A stretch of DNA of 64,000 bases from Rhizorhapis sp. SPR117 (GTDB lineage Bacteria > Pseudomonadota > Alphaproteobacteria > Sphingomonadales > Sphingomonadaceae), in NCBI RefSeq assembly GCF_021742065.1, contig NZ_JAKKIE010000019.1:1-64000 (forward strand), in the 5' to 3' direction. Positions within the stretch are counted from its first letter, which is position 1. Every line of letters begins with the position of its first letter. The position numbers and the translations under genes were made by a program. Under the pieces are notes generated by a model. The model worked only from the letters and a program-made list of their open reading frames with translations, ran no database searches and was not told where the DNA came from. Positions 46,040 to 55,848 of the stretch are shown here, piece by piece.

Positions 46040-46966
46040 ATGATCACGTCCTCCATATGGCTACCCGCCACCCTCATCGCTGGCGCGCTTCAAGCGTGGC
46101 GGACGGCGGTACAGCAGCGGGTGCGGGCGACGCTTTCGGTCAATGCGGCGGGGCTGGTGCGCTATCTGTTTGGCCTGCCAGTCGCATGGGCTTTGCTGGT
46201 CTTGTATGAAAAACTGATCGCGGCGGATACCTTTCCCGCCATTCACCCCATGCTGTTGCTCTTTGCGCTGGCGGCGGGGATAGCGCAGATACTGGCGACC
46301 AATTTACTGATCATGGCCTTTGGCTATCGCAATTTCATTGCTGGGACCGCCTATTCCAAGACCGAGGCGCTGCAGAGCGCGATATTGGCGCTGGTGCTGC
46401 TGGGGGAGAGACTTTCGCCTTTGAGTTGGCTCGGCATATCGACGGGTGTGGCGGGCGTACTGGTACTGTCGGTTGGCGGGCAGCGAATCGGGCCGGGCGG
46501 ATTGCTGCGGGTGCTGGGGCAGCCCGCTGCGATTTGCGGTATTGCCGCAGGCTTCCTGTTCGCCATGACATCGGTGGCGGTAAAGCGCGCAACCTTTGAA
46601 GTTGCGAGCGACGACAAGATAGAGGCTGCGCTGATCGTCCTTGCAGTTACAGTTTTTCTGCAGACGCTGATGCAAGGCGCTTATCTGTTCTGGCGAGAGC
46701 GAGAACAATTTGCAAAAATCGCTGCAAGCTGGCGTGTTTCGGGGCAAGTGGGTTTGCTTGCTTCGCTGGGGTCGGCTTGCTGGTTCACCGGTTTTGCGAC
46801 CGCGCCGGTGGCTTTGGTGCGGATCGTTGGACAGGTGGAGGTGCTTTTCACTTTGGGCTTTTCGCATTTCTATTTGCGCGAAAAGCTGGCGCGGACGGAA
46901 GCGGCCGGTTTGTTGCTGGTGGCGTTCGGCGTGATCCTGGCGCTGGCGGGTACAGGGCTGCGATAG
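46040..46966 (+). CDS. DMT superfamily transporter (EamA)
   Basis: The 308-residue protein has about ten membrane helices in two EamA repeats (GYRNFIAGTAYSKTEALQSA in the first). The substrate is unknown; relatives export metabolites or amino acids. The start is weakly supported because no clear ribosome binding site precedes the ATG. It follows the class I fumarase by 42 nt in the same direction. Confidence 0.8.
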   Translation: MITSSIWLPATLIAGALQAWRTAVQQRVRATLSVNAAGLVRYLFGLPVAWALLVLYEKLIAADTFPAIHPMLLLFALAAGIAQILATNLLIMAFGYRNFIAGTAYSKTEALQSAILALVLLGERLSPLSWLGISTGVAGVLVLSVGGQRIGPGGLLRVLGQPAAICGIAAGFLFAMTSVAVKRATFEVASDDKIEAALIVLAVTVFLQTLMQGAYLFWREREQFAKIAASWRVSGQVGLLASLGSACWFTGFATAPVALVRIVGQVEVLFTLGFSHFYLREKLARTEAAGLLLVAFGVILALAGTGLR

Positions 46967-47005
46967 GCCATTGCAAGGCAGGACGAGAAAAGGCTAAGGC
47001 GGGCC

Positions 47006-47389
47006 ATGGGAATCCTCGGCAAGATCTTCACCTGGTGGGACGGCGCCACCATCGGCACCTCGCTCTATAGCGCGCGTAACGGCGCGAAAGTAGGGGAGGA
47101 CCATCTGGGCAATGTCTATTACAAGGGCAAGGATGATCGCCGCTGGGTGATCTACAATGGTCCCAATGACGCAAGCCGTGTGCCGGCCGAATGGCATGGC
47201 TGGCTGCATCATACATTTGATGAGGAACCTGAAAGCTTTCTGCCGCCGTCGCGCATCTGGGAAAAGGAATCGACACCGAACCTTACTGGTACTGCGCATG
47301 CCTATCGCCCCAAGGGCGCCCTGGAACAGGGCGGGCGTCGTGCGCAGGCGACGGGCGACTATGAAGCGTGGAGCCCTGACGCATCATGA
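47006..47389 (+). CDS. NDUFA12-family complex I subunit
   Basis: The 127-residue protein is related to the mitochondrial NDUFA12/B17.2 accessory subunit, found in alphaproteobacterial complex I. Recognisable blocks are IFTWWDGATIGT, RRWVIYNG, DASRVPAEWHGWLH and the PNLTGTAHAYRP tail. It overlaps the DUF2155 gene by 4 nt (ATGA). The other nuo genes are not in the window. Confidence 0.92.
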   Translation: MGILGKIFTWWDGATIGTSLYSARNGAKVGEDHLGNVYYKGKDDRRWVIYNGPNDASRVPAEWHGWLHHTFDEEPESFLPPSRIWEKESTPNLTGTAHAYRPKGALEQGGRRAQATGDYEAWSPDAS

Positions 47390-48033
47390 ATATCAAGCTG
47401 GCGGGTGCGGTCCTGCCTGCCCTGCTGATGCTCGGCGCTTGTAGCGACAAGCTCCCCTCCGACGATCAAACCAACAGCGGTCCGGTAGAAGTCGGCAATG
47501 GCGTCGATCTATCCGCAACCGGCAAGGAACTCGCCGCCCTTCCGGGCACGCCAATGGCTGAGCGCGTCGCTGTGATCGGCCTGCTTAACAAACGCAATGG
47601 CCTTACTCGTGATCTCACGATGAAGCCGGGTGAGGCGTTACGGGTGGGCAACGTCATTGTTCGCCTGCGCGCCTGCGAAACCACTGCGCCTTGGGAAGAG
47701 GTGCCCGAAACGGGGGCGTTCGTTCAACTCGATGTTCATGGCAACGACAAGAAATGGCGGCGCATCTTTTCAGGTTGGTTGTTCAAGGAACGGCCCGAAC
47801 GCAACGTCGTCGAACATGGAATTTACGACGTCTGGGTCAAAAGCTGCAAGATGAGTTGGCCTGAAACCGGGCCTGATACCGTCAAGTTGGGCAAGGACGG
47901 AGCAGCAGCCAATACGTCCAGTGCGGAAAAATCTCCTGCGACGGGCAGCACAGATGCTGCAGCTGCGCCCGAAACCCCTCCCACCATCGCCGCTCCCGCA
48001 CCGGCAAGTGCATCGTCAAGCAACGACAGATAG
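47386..48033 (+). CDS. DUF2155 lipoprotein
   Basis: The 215-residue protein has a signal peptide with lipobox (LGAC, Cys near residue 19). A DUF2155 domain spans about residues 60-155 ([41 protein letters not shown]), and a low-complexity Ala/Pro/Ser tail follows. The function is unknown, but the gene is conserved beside NDUFA12 in alphaproteobacteria. Its last 211 nt overlap the converging aat gene. Confidence 0.85.
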   Translation: MNIKLAGAVLPALLMLGACSDKLPSDDQTNSGPVEVGNGVDLSATGKELAALPGTPMAERVAVIGLLNKRNGLTRDLTMKPGEALRVGNVIVRLRACETTAPWEEVPETGAFVQLDVHGNDKKWRRIFSGWLFKERPERNVVEHGIYDVWVKSCKMSWPETGPDTVKLGKDGAAANTSSAEKSPATGSTDAAAAPETPPTIAAPAPASASSSNDR

Positions 48034-48572
48034 TGTTTCTGGCTGATTTCCACCGCACCCAGCGAGCGGAGATGATCGGTCATGAATTGGCAATCGAGCA
48101 ATTCGAATCCGCCTAATTTCAGTCGCGCAACCAACCAGGCAAGCGCCACCTTCGACGCGTCAGTTTTTCGGCTGAACATGCTTTCGCCAAAAAAGGCGCG
48201 GCCCAAAGATATGCCATAAAGGCCGCCGACCAGTGTGTCATCCATCCAGCATTCGACGCTGTGCGCATAACCCATTCGAAACAGGGTGAGGCAAGCCTCC
48301 GCAATCGTCGGATTGATCCAGGTTTCGGGCCGATCCGGAGCAGGTTCGGCGCAGGCCTGTAAAACAGCAGGAAAATCGCGGTCCGCAGTGACGCGAAATT
48401 TGTCGGACCGGATAGTTTTACGCAAGGACCGGGACAAGTGCAGTTCATCAAGCGGCAGGATTGATCGCTTCTTGGGCTCTACCCAGAAAATCTCTGGATC
48501 GTCCCTGCTATCGGCCATCGGGAAAATTCCCATGGCATAGGCGCGCAGCAGGATGTTGAGGTCGATGGCCAT
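47823..48572 (-). CDS. aat: leucyl/phenylalanyl-tRNA-protein transferase
   Basis: It adds Leu or Phe to N-terminal Arg or Lys of proteins, marking them for ClpAP. The start chosen gives 249 residues beginning [19 protein letters not shown]. Core motifs are [32 protein letters not shown] and [18 protein letters not shown]. After the core there is an unusual 60-residue tail ending [16 protein letters not shown], encoded in the overlap with DUF2155. An upstream start at 48638 is possible but would add a poor leader. Confidence 0.93.
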   Translation of the reverse strand: MAIDLNILLRAYAMGIFPMADSRDDPEIFWVEPKKRSILPLDELHLSRSLRKTIRSDKFRVTADRDFPAVLQACAEPAPDRPETWINPTIAEACLTLFRMGYAHSVECWMDDTLVGGLYGISLGRAFFGESMFSRKTDASKVALAWLVARLKLGGFELLDCQFMTDHLRSLGAVEISQKHYLSLLDDALAGAGAAMVGGVSGAAAASVLPVAGDFSALDVLAAAPSLPNLTVSGPVSGQLILQLLTQTS

Positions 48573-48643
48573 CACGCCATGGATTAGCAAAGATTTCGTC
48601 CCTTGCCAGCAAGAAGCATGTTCGCTGATTGCTACCATATCCC

Positions 48644-48672
48644 TTGCGCCTGCCTGCTCCCCAAGCTAATAG
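48644..48672 (+). promoter_or_regulatory. promoter of tRNA-Trp-secE-nusG
   Basis: TTGCGC (48644-48649) and TAATAG (48667-48672) are spaced by 17 bp. The predicted start is about 10 nt before the mature tRNA 5' end. It lies divergent from aat. Confidence 0.5.
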
Positions 48673-48689
48673 CCCTCCCCTTGACGTGC

Positions 48690-48765
48690 AGGAGTGTAGC
48701 TCAGCTGGTAGAGCGTCGGTCTCCAAAACCGAATGCCGGGGGTTCGAATCCCTCCACTCCTGCCA
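48690..48765 (+). tRNA. tRNA-Trp (CCA)
   Basis: A complete cloverleaf of 76 nt. The acceptor stem is AGGAGTG/CACTCCT, the anticodon stem TCGGT/ACCGA with anticodon CCA at 48723-48725, the T-arm contains GGTTCGAATCC, and the 3' CCA is encoded. It lies just before secE, the common bacterial order. Confidence 0.97.
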
Positions 48766-48903
48766 AATACTTGCAAGTCCATGCAGTTCAGGGTAAGGGC
48801 CGCAGGGAAATTGGTACGAGGTCAAAGCCGCTCCGGTTGAAAGACCGGCCTGCGGCTTTTGGTTTCGATGTTTTTACTTGGTATGTGAACGGATTAAGGT
48901 CCA

Positions 48904-49101
48904 GTGGCTAAAACATCTCCCGGTGATTTCGTTCGGCAAGTACGCGCCGAAGCGGGCAAGATCGTCTGGCCGTCGAGGCGGGAAACGGTTGTCACCACTA
49001 TCATGGTGGTGATCATGACCACGATTCTTGGCCTGTTCTTCTTCGGGATCGATTCGTTTTTCGGATGGGTCGTTCAATTTCTACTTGGCCTTGCCCGATA
49101 A
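48904..49101 (+). CDS. secE: preprotein translocase subunit SecE
   Basis: The 65-residue single-span subunit of SecYEG has the conserved EAGKIVWPSRRETVVTTIMV segment and one C-terminal membrane helix. It starts with GTG, preceded by AAGG. nusG follows after 37 nt in the same transcript. Confidence 0.95.
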   Translation: MAKTSPGDFVRQVRAEAGKIVWPSRRETVVTTIMVVIMTTILGLFFFGIDSFFGWVVQFLLGLAR

Positions 49102-49138
49102 GGGGCAAGGTTCGTTGACTGGAGTTTAGACAGTAGAC

Positions 49139-49675
49139 ATGTCGCGCTGGTACATCATTCACGCCTATTCCGGATTCGAGAACAAGGTGCGCGACGCGAT
49201 CATGGCGGAAGCCACGCGTATGGGCCTCGAGCAGCTTGTCGAATCGGTCGAGGTTCCGACCGAGACGGTGACCGAGGTGCGCCGTGGAAAGAAAATTCAG
49301 TCGGAACGGAAGTTCTTTCCCGGCTATGTGCTGGCGAAACTGAACTTGAACGACGATGTCTATCATCTGATCAAGAATACGCCGAAAGTGACCGGCTTTC
49401 TGGGTGCCAGCGGCAAGCCGCAGGCGATCAGCGAAACAGAGGCCGCGCGCATCCTCAACACCAAGGAGGAAGCAGCAGCCCAGACCAAGCATAAGGTCAC
49501 CGTCAATTACGAGATTGGCGATCAGGTCAAGGTTCTGGACGGCCCGTTCGCCAGCTTCAACGGCACGGTCGAGGAACTGGATTTCGAAAAGAATCGTGTA
49601 AAAGTGTCGGTTTCCATCTTTGGCCGGGCAACGCCGGTTGAACTCGATTTCGAGCAGGTGGAATTGGCGAAGTGA
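49139..49675 (+). CDS. nusG: transcription elongation factor NusG
   Basis: It links RNA polymerase to Rho or to the leading ribosome. The 178-residue protein has the NGN domain ([18 protein letters not shown], then [12 protein letters not shown]) and a C-terminal KOW domain ([20 protein letters not shown]). The spacer to rplK is 296 nt and full of repeats. Confidence 0.98.
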   Translation: MSRWYIIHAYSGFENKVRDAIMAEATRMGLEQLVESVEVPTETVTEVRRGKKIQSERKFFPGYVLAKLNLNDDVYHLIKNTPKVTGFLGASGKPQAISETEAARILNTKEEAAAQTKHKVTVNYEIGDQVKVLDGPFASFNGTVEELDFEKNRVKVSVSIFGRATPVELDFEQVELAK

Positions 49676-49689
49676 CGGCCCCCACAGGC

Positions 49690-49716
49690 CGTCATCCCGG
49701 CGAAGGCCGGGATCCA
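49690..49716. repeat. single palindromic repeat after nusG
   Basis: GTCATCCCGGCGAAGGCCGGGATCCAG, quoted here only as its arms ATCCCGGC/GCCGGGAT, is a variant of the element paired at 389-479. It lies 15 nt past the nusG stop and could form a terminator-like hairpin without a T run. Confidence 0.65.
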
Positions 49717-49744
49717 GCTTGGCAGGGATAAACACAGGTTTTTC

Positions 49745-49843
49745 GTCACCCTGAATTTGTTTCAGGGTCTATGAGCGCCGAAGCTTCCGAAAGAGGCGCA
49801 ACGGCAGAGCCAATGGATGCTGAAACAAGTTCAGCATGATGGT
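49745..49843. repeat. inverted repeat pair between nusG and rplK
   Basis: Two related copies face each other: ACCCTGAATTTGTTTCAGGGT inside 49745-49772 (arms ACCCTGAA/TTTCAGGGT) and the reverse complement, with arms GCTGAA/TTCAGC, inside 49813-49843. This is a different family from the elements at 389-479 and 34126-34219. The remaining spacer to rplK (49844-49971) holds a CAG-TCTTCGGG-CTG hairpin near the GCGGGAGG motif, perhaps part of the L1/L11 leader. Confidence 0.65.
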
Positions 49844-49971
49844 TAGGAATTTTCGGGGGCAACCCCGGGATACGTGCGGGAGGCAGTCTTCGGGCTGCCG
49901 ATTGTACCGCTAAACTTGAAACAGGGCGAGGCGTTTCGGCGCGGCAGCCCCGACTATAGAGTGAGTGAATA

Positions 49972-50403
49972 ATGGCTAAGAAAATCACGGGCTATATCAA
50001 GCTCCAGGTGCCTGCGGGCGCTGCAAATCCGTCGCCGCCGATCGGTCCTGCTTTGGGTCAACGCGGCGTCAACATCATGGAATTCTGCAAGGCCTTCAAC
50101 GCGGCGACCGGCGACCTGGAAAAGGCGATGCCGATCCCCACGATCATCACCGTTTATGCCGATCGCAGCTTTTCCTTCGAAACCAAAACCCCGCCTGCAT
50201 CCTTTCTGATCAAGAAAGCGGCGAAGCTGAAATCGGGTTCGAAAGAACCGGGCAAGATTTCCGCCGGACAGATCAAACGTTCGCAGCTTGCTGAAATTGC
50301 AGAGAAGAAGATGAAGGATCTGAACGCCAACGATATTGAGTCGGCGACCCGCATCATCGAAGGTTCGGCGAGGGCCATGGGCCTTCAGGTTGTGGAGGGT
50401 TAA
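49972..50403 (+). CDS. rplK: ribosomal protein L11
   Basis: This large-subunit protein of the GTPase-associated centre has 143 residues: [20 protein letters not shown] at the start and the C-terminal rRNA-binding domain with [19 protein letters not shown]. rplA follows after 4 nt, so L1 autoregulation through this message is expected from the family. Confidence 0.98.
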   Translation: MAKKITGYIKLQVPAGAANPSPPIGPALGQRGVNIMEFCKAFNAATGDLEKAMPIPTIITVYADRSFSFETKTPPASFLIKKAAKLKSGSKEPGKISAGQIKRSQLAEIAEKKMKDLNANDIESATRIIEGSARAMGLQVVEG

Positions 50404-50407
50404 GGAC

Positions 50408-51106
50408 ATGGCAAAGCTGACCAAGAAAGCCAAGACTCTGGCCACCACCGTTGACCGCGACAAGCTGCATGGCGTCGACGAAGCGATTGCGCTCATCAAG
50501 ACCAATGCCACCGCCAAGTTCGATGAAACCATCGAAGTAGCGATGAACCTGGGCGTTGACCCGCGCCATGCCGATCAGATGGTCCGTGGCGTCGTGACGC
50601 TGCCCGCAGGCACTGGCAAGACCGTTCGGGTTGCAGTGTTTGCGCGCAACGAAAAGGCCGCCGAAGCGACTGCCGCTGGTGCCGATATCGTAGGCGCAGA
50701 AGATCTTCTGGAAACCATCCAGGGCGGCACGATCGATTTCGACCGCGTCATCGCTACGCCTGACATGATGGGCCTGGTTGGTCGTCTGGGCAAGGTGTTG
50801 GGTCCCAAAGGCTTGATGCCGAATCCGAAGCTGGGCACTGTCACTCCGAACGTGACTGAAGCGGTCAAGGCTGCCAAGGGTGGTCAGATCGAGTTTCGCG
50901 TTGAAAAGGCCGGTATCATTCACGCCGGGCTTGGCAAGGCCAGCTTCAGCCAGGACGATTTGCGCAAGAATTTCGACGCCTTTGTCGATGCTATCGTCAA
51001 GGCCAAACCATCGGGCACCAAGGGCAAATATGTCCGCAAGGTCGCGCTTTCGAGTTCGATGGGTCCTGGCGTAAAGGTTGATGTCGCCGCATTGTCGGTG
51101 GCGTAA
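50408..51106 (+). CDS. rplA: ribosomal protein L1
   Basis: It forms the L1 stalk and in many bacteria represses its own operon. The 232-residue protein begins [19 protein letters not shown]. The conserved [15 protein letters not shown] and the C-terminal [17 protein letters not shown] are present. TTAAGGAC lies before the ATG at 50408; the longer frame upstream overlaps rplK and is not used. Confidence 0.98.
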   Translation: MAKLTKKAKTLATTVDRDKLHGVDEAIALIKTNATAKFDETIEVAMNLGVDPRHADQMVRGVVTLPAGTGKTVRVAVFARNEKAAEATAAGADIVGAEDLLETIQGGTIDFDRVIATPDMMGLVGRLGKVLGPKGLMPNPKLGTVTPNVTEAVKAAKGGQIEFRVEKAGIIHAGLGKASFSQDDLRKNFDAFVDAIVKAKPSGTKGKYVRKVALSSSMGPGVKVDVAALSVA

Positions 51107-51504
51107 CATTATTTCAGCGCCCGTTTGTCCCGAGCGAAGTCGAGGGACGTTGACGTAGCGCTGGCATGTCTCGACTTGGCTCGACATGAGCGGAGTTGGG
51201 GCGAGATCCTCGGGGGCTTCGGCTTTCGTGGTCCGAAGGAATGAAGCGCCCCGGCGTTTTCATTTTTTTAAACCGTCCGAGACAGCAGGTGGAGGGAATT
51301 TGCCCTCCTTAATCTCCTGCCAAGACGGGGAAAGTTTTTATCGGTTCGCTGACAGAGCGGCGTACCGGGTCTGCCTGAAGTCCTCAGATAAGGATCGAAG
51401 GCCAGGCAACATTCCCCTCGGACAGGCGGCAGGGCCGGCTTTGGCCACCCTGTTGCTTAACCCGCGCGGGCGGATGGTCCGTCCGCGCCAGAGTGGAGAA
51501 TGGC
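51107..51504 (+). other. rplA-rplJ spacer with repeats and structured leader
   Basis: The left part holds the repeat pair at 51127-51189. The rest is the presumed L10 leader. A hairpin CTTCGG/CCGAAG (51217-51238) lies inside GGGGC/GCCCC-type arms, followed by a T-rich stretch near 51258-51270. A second structure is GCAGG-GGAGGG with CCCTCC-CCTGC (about 51284-51321). I saw no convincing -35/-10 pair. Autoregulation by L10-L7/L12 binding is known in other bacteria and is only inferred here. Confidence 0.45.
51127..51189. repeat. inverted repeat pair between rplA and rplJ
   Basis: Copy one (51127-51150) has arms GTCCC/GGGAC around GAGCGAAGTCGA. Copy two (51166-51189) is its diverged reverse complement with arms CATGTC/GACATG around TCGACTTGGCTC. 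This is a third repeat family in the ribosomal gene spacers. Confidence 0.65.
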
Positions 51505-52020
51505 ATGGATCGTGCTCAAAAAGCCGAGCTGGTTACCACGCTTCACGACACGTTCGCGGAGATCGGGGTTGTTGTGGTCACACGCAATCTTGGCCTCACC
51601 GTGGCTCAGTCAACTGATCTGCGGGCGAAAATGCGTGATGCCGGCGCCAGCTACAAGGTAACGAAGAACCGTCTCGCCAAGATCGCCGTCACGGGCACCG
51701 CTTACGAACAGCTCGGCAATCTGCTGACTGGTCCGACAGCGCTCGCCACATCGTCGGATCCGGTAGCGGCCGCAAAGGTCGCTGTCGATTTCGCCAAAAC
51801 CAATGACAAGTTTGAAATTGTCGGCGGTGCGATGGGGGATACCCTGCTTGACGTCGAAGGCGTGAAGGCGCTGGCATCGCTGCCGTCGCTCGATGAACTG
51901 CGCGCCAAGATTGTGGGCCTGGTTCAGGCACCCGCAACCAAGGTCGTACAGGTCATTCAGGCGCCGGCCGGACAGCTTGCACGGGTCTTCAATGCTTATG
52001 CAACCAAAGACGCAGCCTGA
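51505..52020 (+). CDS. rplJ: ribosomal protein L10
   Basis: It is the base of the L7/L12 stalk. The 171-residue protein begins [17 protein letters not shown]; an earlier frame start four codons upstream is rejected because GGAG lies 6 nt before this ATG. The segment [13 protein letters not shown] binds 23S rRNA, and the C-terminal helix binds L7/L12 dimers. Confidence 0.97.
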   Translation: MDRAQKAELVTTLHDTFAEIGVVVVTRNLGLTVAQSTDLRAKMRDAGASYKVTKNRLAKIAVTGTAYEQLGNLLTGPTALATSSDPVAAAKVAVDFAKTNDKFEIVGGAMGDTLLDVEGVKALASLPSLDELRAKIVGLVQAPATKVVQVIQAPAGQLARVFNAYATKDAA

Positions 52021-52092
52021 TTTTTCGATTTGACTGAAACACTTTGATTTAAACACACGGGGCCATATGCGCCCCGATATGGAGATAGTAAC

Positions 52093-52467
52093 ATGGCAGA
52101 CATCAACACGCTCGTAGAACAGCTTTCCGAACTGACCGTCCTGGAAGCCGCTGAATTGTCGAAGGCTCTGGAAGAAAAGTGGGGCGTTTCCGCCGCCGCC
52201 GCCGTTGCGGTTGCCGGTCCCGCCGCTGGCGCTGCTGCGCCTGCCGCTGAAGAGCAGACCGAATTCGACGTCATCCTGACCGGCGACGGTGGCAAGAAGA
52301 TCAACGTCATCAAGGAAGTTCGCACGATCACGCAGCTTGGCCTGACCGAAGCCAAGGCGCTGGTTGAAGGCGCGCCGAAGGCCGTCAAGGAAGGCGTGAA
52401 CAAGGAAGAAGCAGAGAAGCTGAAGGCTCAGCTCGAAGCAGCCGGCGCGACCGTCGAACTGAAGTAA
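52093..52467 (+). CDS. rplL: ribosomal protein L7/L12
   Basis: The acidic 124-residue stalk protein has an N-terminal dimerisation domain, an Ala/Pro-rich hinge (about 35-55) and the C-terminal factor-binding domain with [12 protein letters not shown] and [17 protein letters not shown] precedes the ATG. A terminator follows at once, so transcription does not continue into rpoBC as it does in many bacteria. Confidence 0.98.
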   Translation: MADINTLVEQLSELTVLEAAELSKALEEKWGVSAAAAVAVAGPAAGAAAPAAEEQTEFDVILTGDGGKKINVIKEVRTITQLGLTEAKALVEGAPKAVKEGVNKEEAEKLKAQLEAAGATVELK

Positions 52468-52514
52468 GCTTTTGGATGTTGCGCCCGGAACGGGATGCGA
52501 CGACCAGGTTAAAG

Positions 52515-52546
52515 AAGGGCGGCTCCATAGGGGTCGCCCTTTTTTG
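52515..52546 (+). terminator. intrinsic terminator of rplJL
   Basis: GGGCGGCTCC pairs with GGGGTCGCCC (ten pairs, two of them G-U) over an ATA loop. AAGAA lies before and a run of T after (52540-52545). Strong terminator for the rplJL message. Confidence 0.92.
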
Positions 52547-52556
52547 TACCGATAGC

Positions 52557-53912
52557 TCAGTTATTCTGAACTTCGGGCAACCGCGCCATTTGCTCTTCCC
52601 GCGACAGCGACGGTTCGCCCGTATCTTCATCCCTTTCGCCAGCCGATATAACTGTCGCGGCAACCAGGTCGCCTGTCACGTTCAACGTAGTGCGGCACAT
52701 ATCGAGGAACCGGTCGACACCCAGCACCAGACCGATGCCTTCTGGCGGCACGCCGACCATGCCCAGAATCAGCGCCACGACGGGCAAGGAGCCCGCTGGA
52801 ACGCCGGCCGTGCCAATCCCGCCCAATATGCACACCAGCATCACCATGAACTGTTGGCTCAGCGTCAAATCGACGCCGAAAAATTGGGCGAGAAAAATGA
52901 CGGTCACACCCTCGAACATTGCGGTGCCGTTCTGGTTTGCCGTGGCCCCTATGGTGAGGACGAAGCGGGCGACTTTGGGCGGCAGCTTCAATTGTTCATC
53001 GGCCACGCGCAGCGCCGTTGGCAGGGTCGCATTGGACGACGCGGTGGCAAAGGCCATGATGATTGCCTCTTCAACCTGACGGAAGAAGGTGAGTGGGGAT
53101 TTCTTTGCCAGCACCACGAGCAGCACTGAAAAAACAATGAACATCTGGATCGCCAGCGCCAGCAGGACAACGCCGACATAGGCGGAAAGGCGCACCAGCA
53201 GGTCCCAGCCGAACAGTGCGGCAAGATTGAACATGAAGCAGGCGATGGCGAGCGGGGCCATCTTGATGACAATGCCGATCAGACGCATCGCGATCTCAAA
53301 AATACCCTCAATCGCATCCTTCAGCGCCCGTGAATTTGGCGTCTGCACCAGTACCAGACCGATGCCGAAGAACAGGGCGAAGAACATCACCGCCAATATG
53401 TCGTTGGCGCTCATGGCGGCAACGATGTTGGAGGGTACAATGTTGACCAGCGCATCAATGCCGGACACGCTTTCAGCCGATTGCCTGACAATGGCCTGTG
53501 CGCCCTCGCCAGCGCTGGACAGTAATTGGCGCGCGACCGTCGGATCCACACCATCGCCCGGCCGGAATAGGTTCACGATTGCAAGGCTGACAATCACGGC
53601 AATACTGGATACGACCAAGGTGTAGATCAATGTCCGCATGCCCACACGCCGCAGCGAACGGATCTCACCCATTTCGGCGATTCCGATCACCAGTGCCGAA
53701 AAGAGCAGCGGGATGACCAGCATGAAAAGCAGGCGAAGAAATATCTGGCCGATAGGACCAGTTACATAGGTAATGGTAGTTTGAACCCATTCAGCATCGG
53801 GAGCGCCAATATGCGCGATCAGGCCGAACACAAGGCCGGTCAGAAAACCGATCAGCATTTGCCATTGAAGCGAAATGCCCTTGCCGCCCTGCAATGTTGC
53901 GCTCTGTGTCAT
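52557..53912 (-). CDS. dicarboxylate/amino acid:cation symporter (DAACS)
   Basis: The 451-residue membrane protein of the GltP/DctA family takes up dicarboxylates or acidic amino acids with sodium or protons. Diagnostic blocks are ATSSNATLPTALR, ATANQNGTAMFEG and LDMCRTTLNVTGDLVAA. The Ser-rich and NxxG motifs of the two re-entrant hairpins are intact. Substrate choice cannot be read from the sequence. GGGAG is 10 nt before the ATG. Confidence 0.93.
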   Translation of the reverse strand: MTQSATLQGGKGISLQWQMLIGFLTGLVFGLIAHIGAPDAEWVQTTITYVTGPIGQIFLRLLFMLVIPLLFSALVIGIAEMGEIRSLRRVGMRTLIYTLVVSSIAVIVSLAIVNLFRPGDGVDPTVARQLLSSAGEGAQAIVRQSAESVSGIDALVNIVPSNIVAAMSANDILAVMFFALFFGIGLVLVQTPNSRALKDAIEGIFEIAMRLIGIVIKMAPLAIACFMFNLAALFGWDLLVRLSAYVGVVLLALAIQMFIVFSVLLVVLAKKSPLTFFRQVEEAIIMAFATASSNATLPTALRVADEQLKLPPKVARFVLTIGATANQNGTAMFEGVTVIFLAQFFGVDLTLSQQFMVMLVCILGGIGTAGVPAGSLPVVALILGMVGVPPEGIGLVLGVDRFLDMCRTTLNVTGDLVAATVISAGERDEDTGEPSLSREEQMARLPEVQNN

Positions 53913-53974
53913 GTGCGTAATGCTCCCGCAGCCATGGGCATGGCTATCAGGCCATCGTAATTACCGCAATGCAG

Positions 53975-55042
53975 TCAGCCGCATTGGGCCCGGTGCAACA
54001 GCTTCTGATCGGCAAGGACAAGTGCCATCATCGCTTCGACAACGGGCATCCCGCGAATGCCTACGCACGGATCATGACGGCCCTTGGTGATGATCTGGCT
54101 CGCGTCTCCTTGCCGGTCAACCGTTTCGACCGGAATCAGGATGGAACTGGTCGGTTTGAAGGCCACGCGAAGCTTCACAGGTTGTCCCGTGGAAATGCCG
54201 CCTGCAATGCCGCCTGCATGGTTCGCCTCGAAGACCGGGCCGTCTTTACCTGGATGCATGGGATCGGCGTTCTCTTCGCCGCGCAGACGGGCAGCGGCGA
54301 AGCCATCGCCGATTTCGACGCCTTTGACCGCGTTGATTGACATGGCTGCACTGGCCAATTCGCTGTCCAGCTTGGCATAAAGCGGCGCACCCCAGCCTGC
54401 CGGAACCCCGGTTGCGACGCATTCGACGACTGCGCCCAGCGACGACCCCTCTTTGCGCGCACCATCGACCAGTTTTTCCCAGCGTATGGCGGTCTTCGCA
54501 TCGGGGCAGAAAAAAGGATTGTTGTCGATTTCGGCCGGATCGAAGTTGGCAAAATCAATGGCGTCGCCGCCGATTTCAGTCACATAGGCAAAAATATCGA
54601 CGTCCGGGATCACCAGCCGCGCCACCGCGCCCGCCGCGACCCGGCTGGCGGTCTCCCGCGCGCTAGACCGGCCGCCGCCGCGATAATCCCGGAAACCATA
54701 TTTGGCGTCATAGGCATAATCGGCATGGCCGGGGCGATAGGATTTGGCGACGTCGGAATAATCCTTCGACCGCTGATCCACATTGTCGATCATCAGGCTG
54801 ATCGGCGTGCCGGTGGTTTTGCCTTCAAACACGCCCGACAGGATGCGGACTTGGTCCGGCTCCTGTCGTTGCGTTGTGAATTTCGATGTGCCGGGCCGTC
54901 GCTTGTCGAGGAAAGGCTGGATGTCCGCTTCGCTCAATACCAGCCCCGGCGGGCAACCATCGACTACCGCACCAATGGCAGGCCCGTGGCTTTCCCCCCA
55001 GGTCGAAAAGCGAAAGACGCGGCCGAATGTGTTGAAACTCAT
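53975..55042 (-). CDS. aroC: chorismate synthase
   Basis: This last step of the shikimate pathway uses reduced FMN. The 355-residue protein has [18 protein letters not shown], then the conserved [20 protein letters not shown] (given in part: [13 protein letters not shown]) and GRHDPCVG. It overlaps fabI by 4 nt, an operon of essential biosynthetic genes. Confidence 0.97.
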   Translation of the reverse strand: MSFNTFGRVFRFSTWGESHGPAIGAVVDGCPPGLVLSEADIQPFLDKRRPGTSKFTTQRQEPDQVRILSGVFEGKTTGTPISLMIDNVDQRSKDYSDVAKSYRPGHADYAYDAKYGFRDYRGGGRSSARETASRVAAGAVARLVIPDVDIFAYVTEIGGDAIDFANFDPAEIDNNPFFCPDAKTAIRWEKLVDGARKEGSSLGAVVECVATGVPAGWGAPLYAKLDSELASAAMSINAVKGVEIGDGFAAARLRGEENADPMHPGKDGPVFEANHAGGIAGGISTGQPVKLRVAFKPTSSILIPVETVDRQGDASQIITKGRHDPCVGIRGMPVVEAMMALVLADQKLLHRAQCG

Positions 55043-55848
55043 TTGTCGAGCGCAATGTCCGGAGCGTCTTCGGCCTTCATGCCGATGACGTTGTAGCCTG
55101 CGTCGACGTGGTGAATTTCGCCGGTAACCCCGCTCGCCAAATCGCTGAGCAGATAGAGGCCCGCGCCGCCGACATCGTCGATGGTGACATTACGGCGCAT
55201 GGGAGAATTCAGCTCGTTCCATTTCAGGATATAGCGGAAATCGCCAATGCCGGAGGCCGCCAATGTCCGGATCGGACCCGCCGAAATGGCATTAACGCGG
55301 ATATTTTCCGGCCCCATGTCCATCGCCAGATATTTGACGGAGGTTTCCAGCGCCGCCTTGGCCACGCCCATGACGTTATAATGAGGAATGACTTTTTCCG
55401 CGCCATAATAGCTCAACGTCAGCAGGCTGCCCCCTTCGGGCATCATCGCGCGGGCGCGCTTTGCCACGGCGACGAAGCTGTATGCGGAAATGTTCATCGT
55501 CATCAGGAAGTTGTCGAGGCTGGTATCGACATATTTGCCGCGCAGCTCATTCTTGTCGGAAAAACCGATGGCATGAACAACAAAGTCAATCGTCGGCCAG
55601 CGTTCCGCAATCGTGTCGAAGGTGCGGTCAAGCGCCGTCATGTCCGACACGTCGCATTCCACCAGGAAATCATCGGAACCGAGCTCCGCGGCCAGCGGAC
55701 GTACACGTTTTTCCAACGCTTCGCCTTGATAGGAAAAGGCAAGCTGCGCTCCTTGCGCCGCCAACTGCCGTGAAATCCCCCAGGCCAGTGACTTTTCATT
55801 GGCCAAACCCATGATCAGGCCACGCTTCCCCGCCATCAAGCCAGTCAT
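55039..55848 (-). CDS. fabI: enoyl-ACP reductase FabI
   Basis: NADH-dependent last step of fatty acid elongation and the triclosan target. The 269-residue SDR has the atypical nucleotide-binding [12 protein letters not shown], and the active site [19 protein letters not shown] with Tyr157 and Lys164. AGGAGG lies 12 nt before the ATG. It shares one base with the end of the YihY gene. Confidence 0.97.
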   Translation of the reverse strand: MTGLMAGKRGLIMGLANEKSLAWGISRQLAAQGAQLAFSYQGEALEKRVRPLAAELGSDDFLVECDVSDMTALDRTFDTIAERWPTIDFVVHAIGFSDKNELRGKYVDTSLDNFLMTMNISAYSFVAVAKRARAMMPEGGSLLTLSYYGAEKVIPHYNVMGVAKAALETSVKYLAMDMGPENIRVNAISAGPIRTLAASGIGDFRYILKWNELNSPMRRNVTIDDVGGAGLYLLSDLASGVTGEIHHVDAGYNVIGMKAEDAPDIALDK

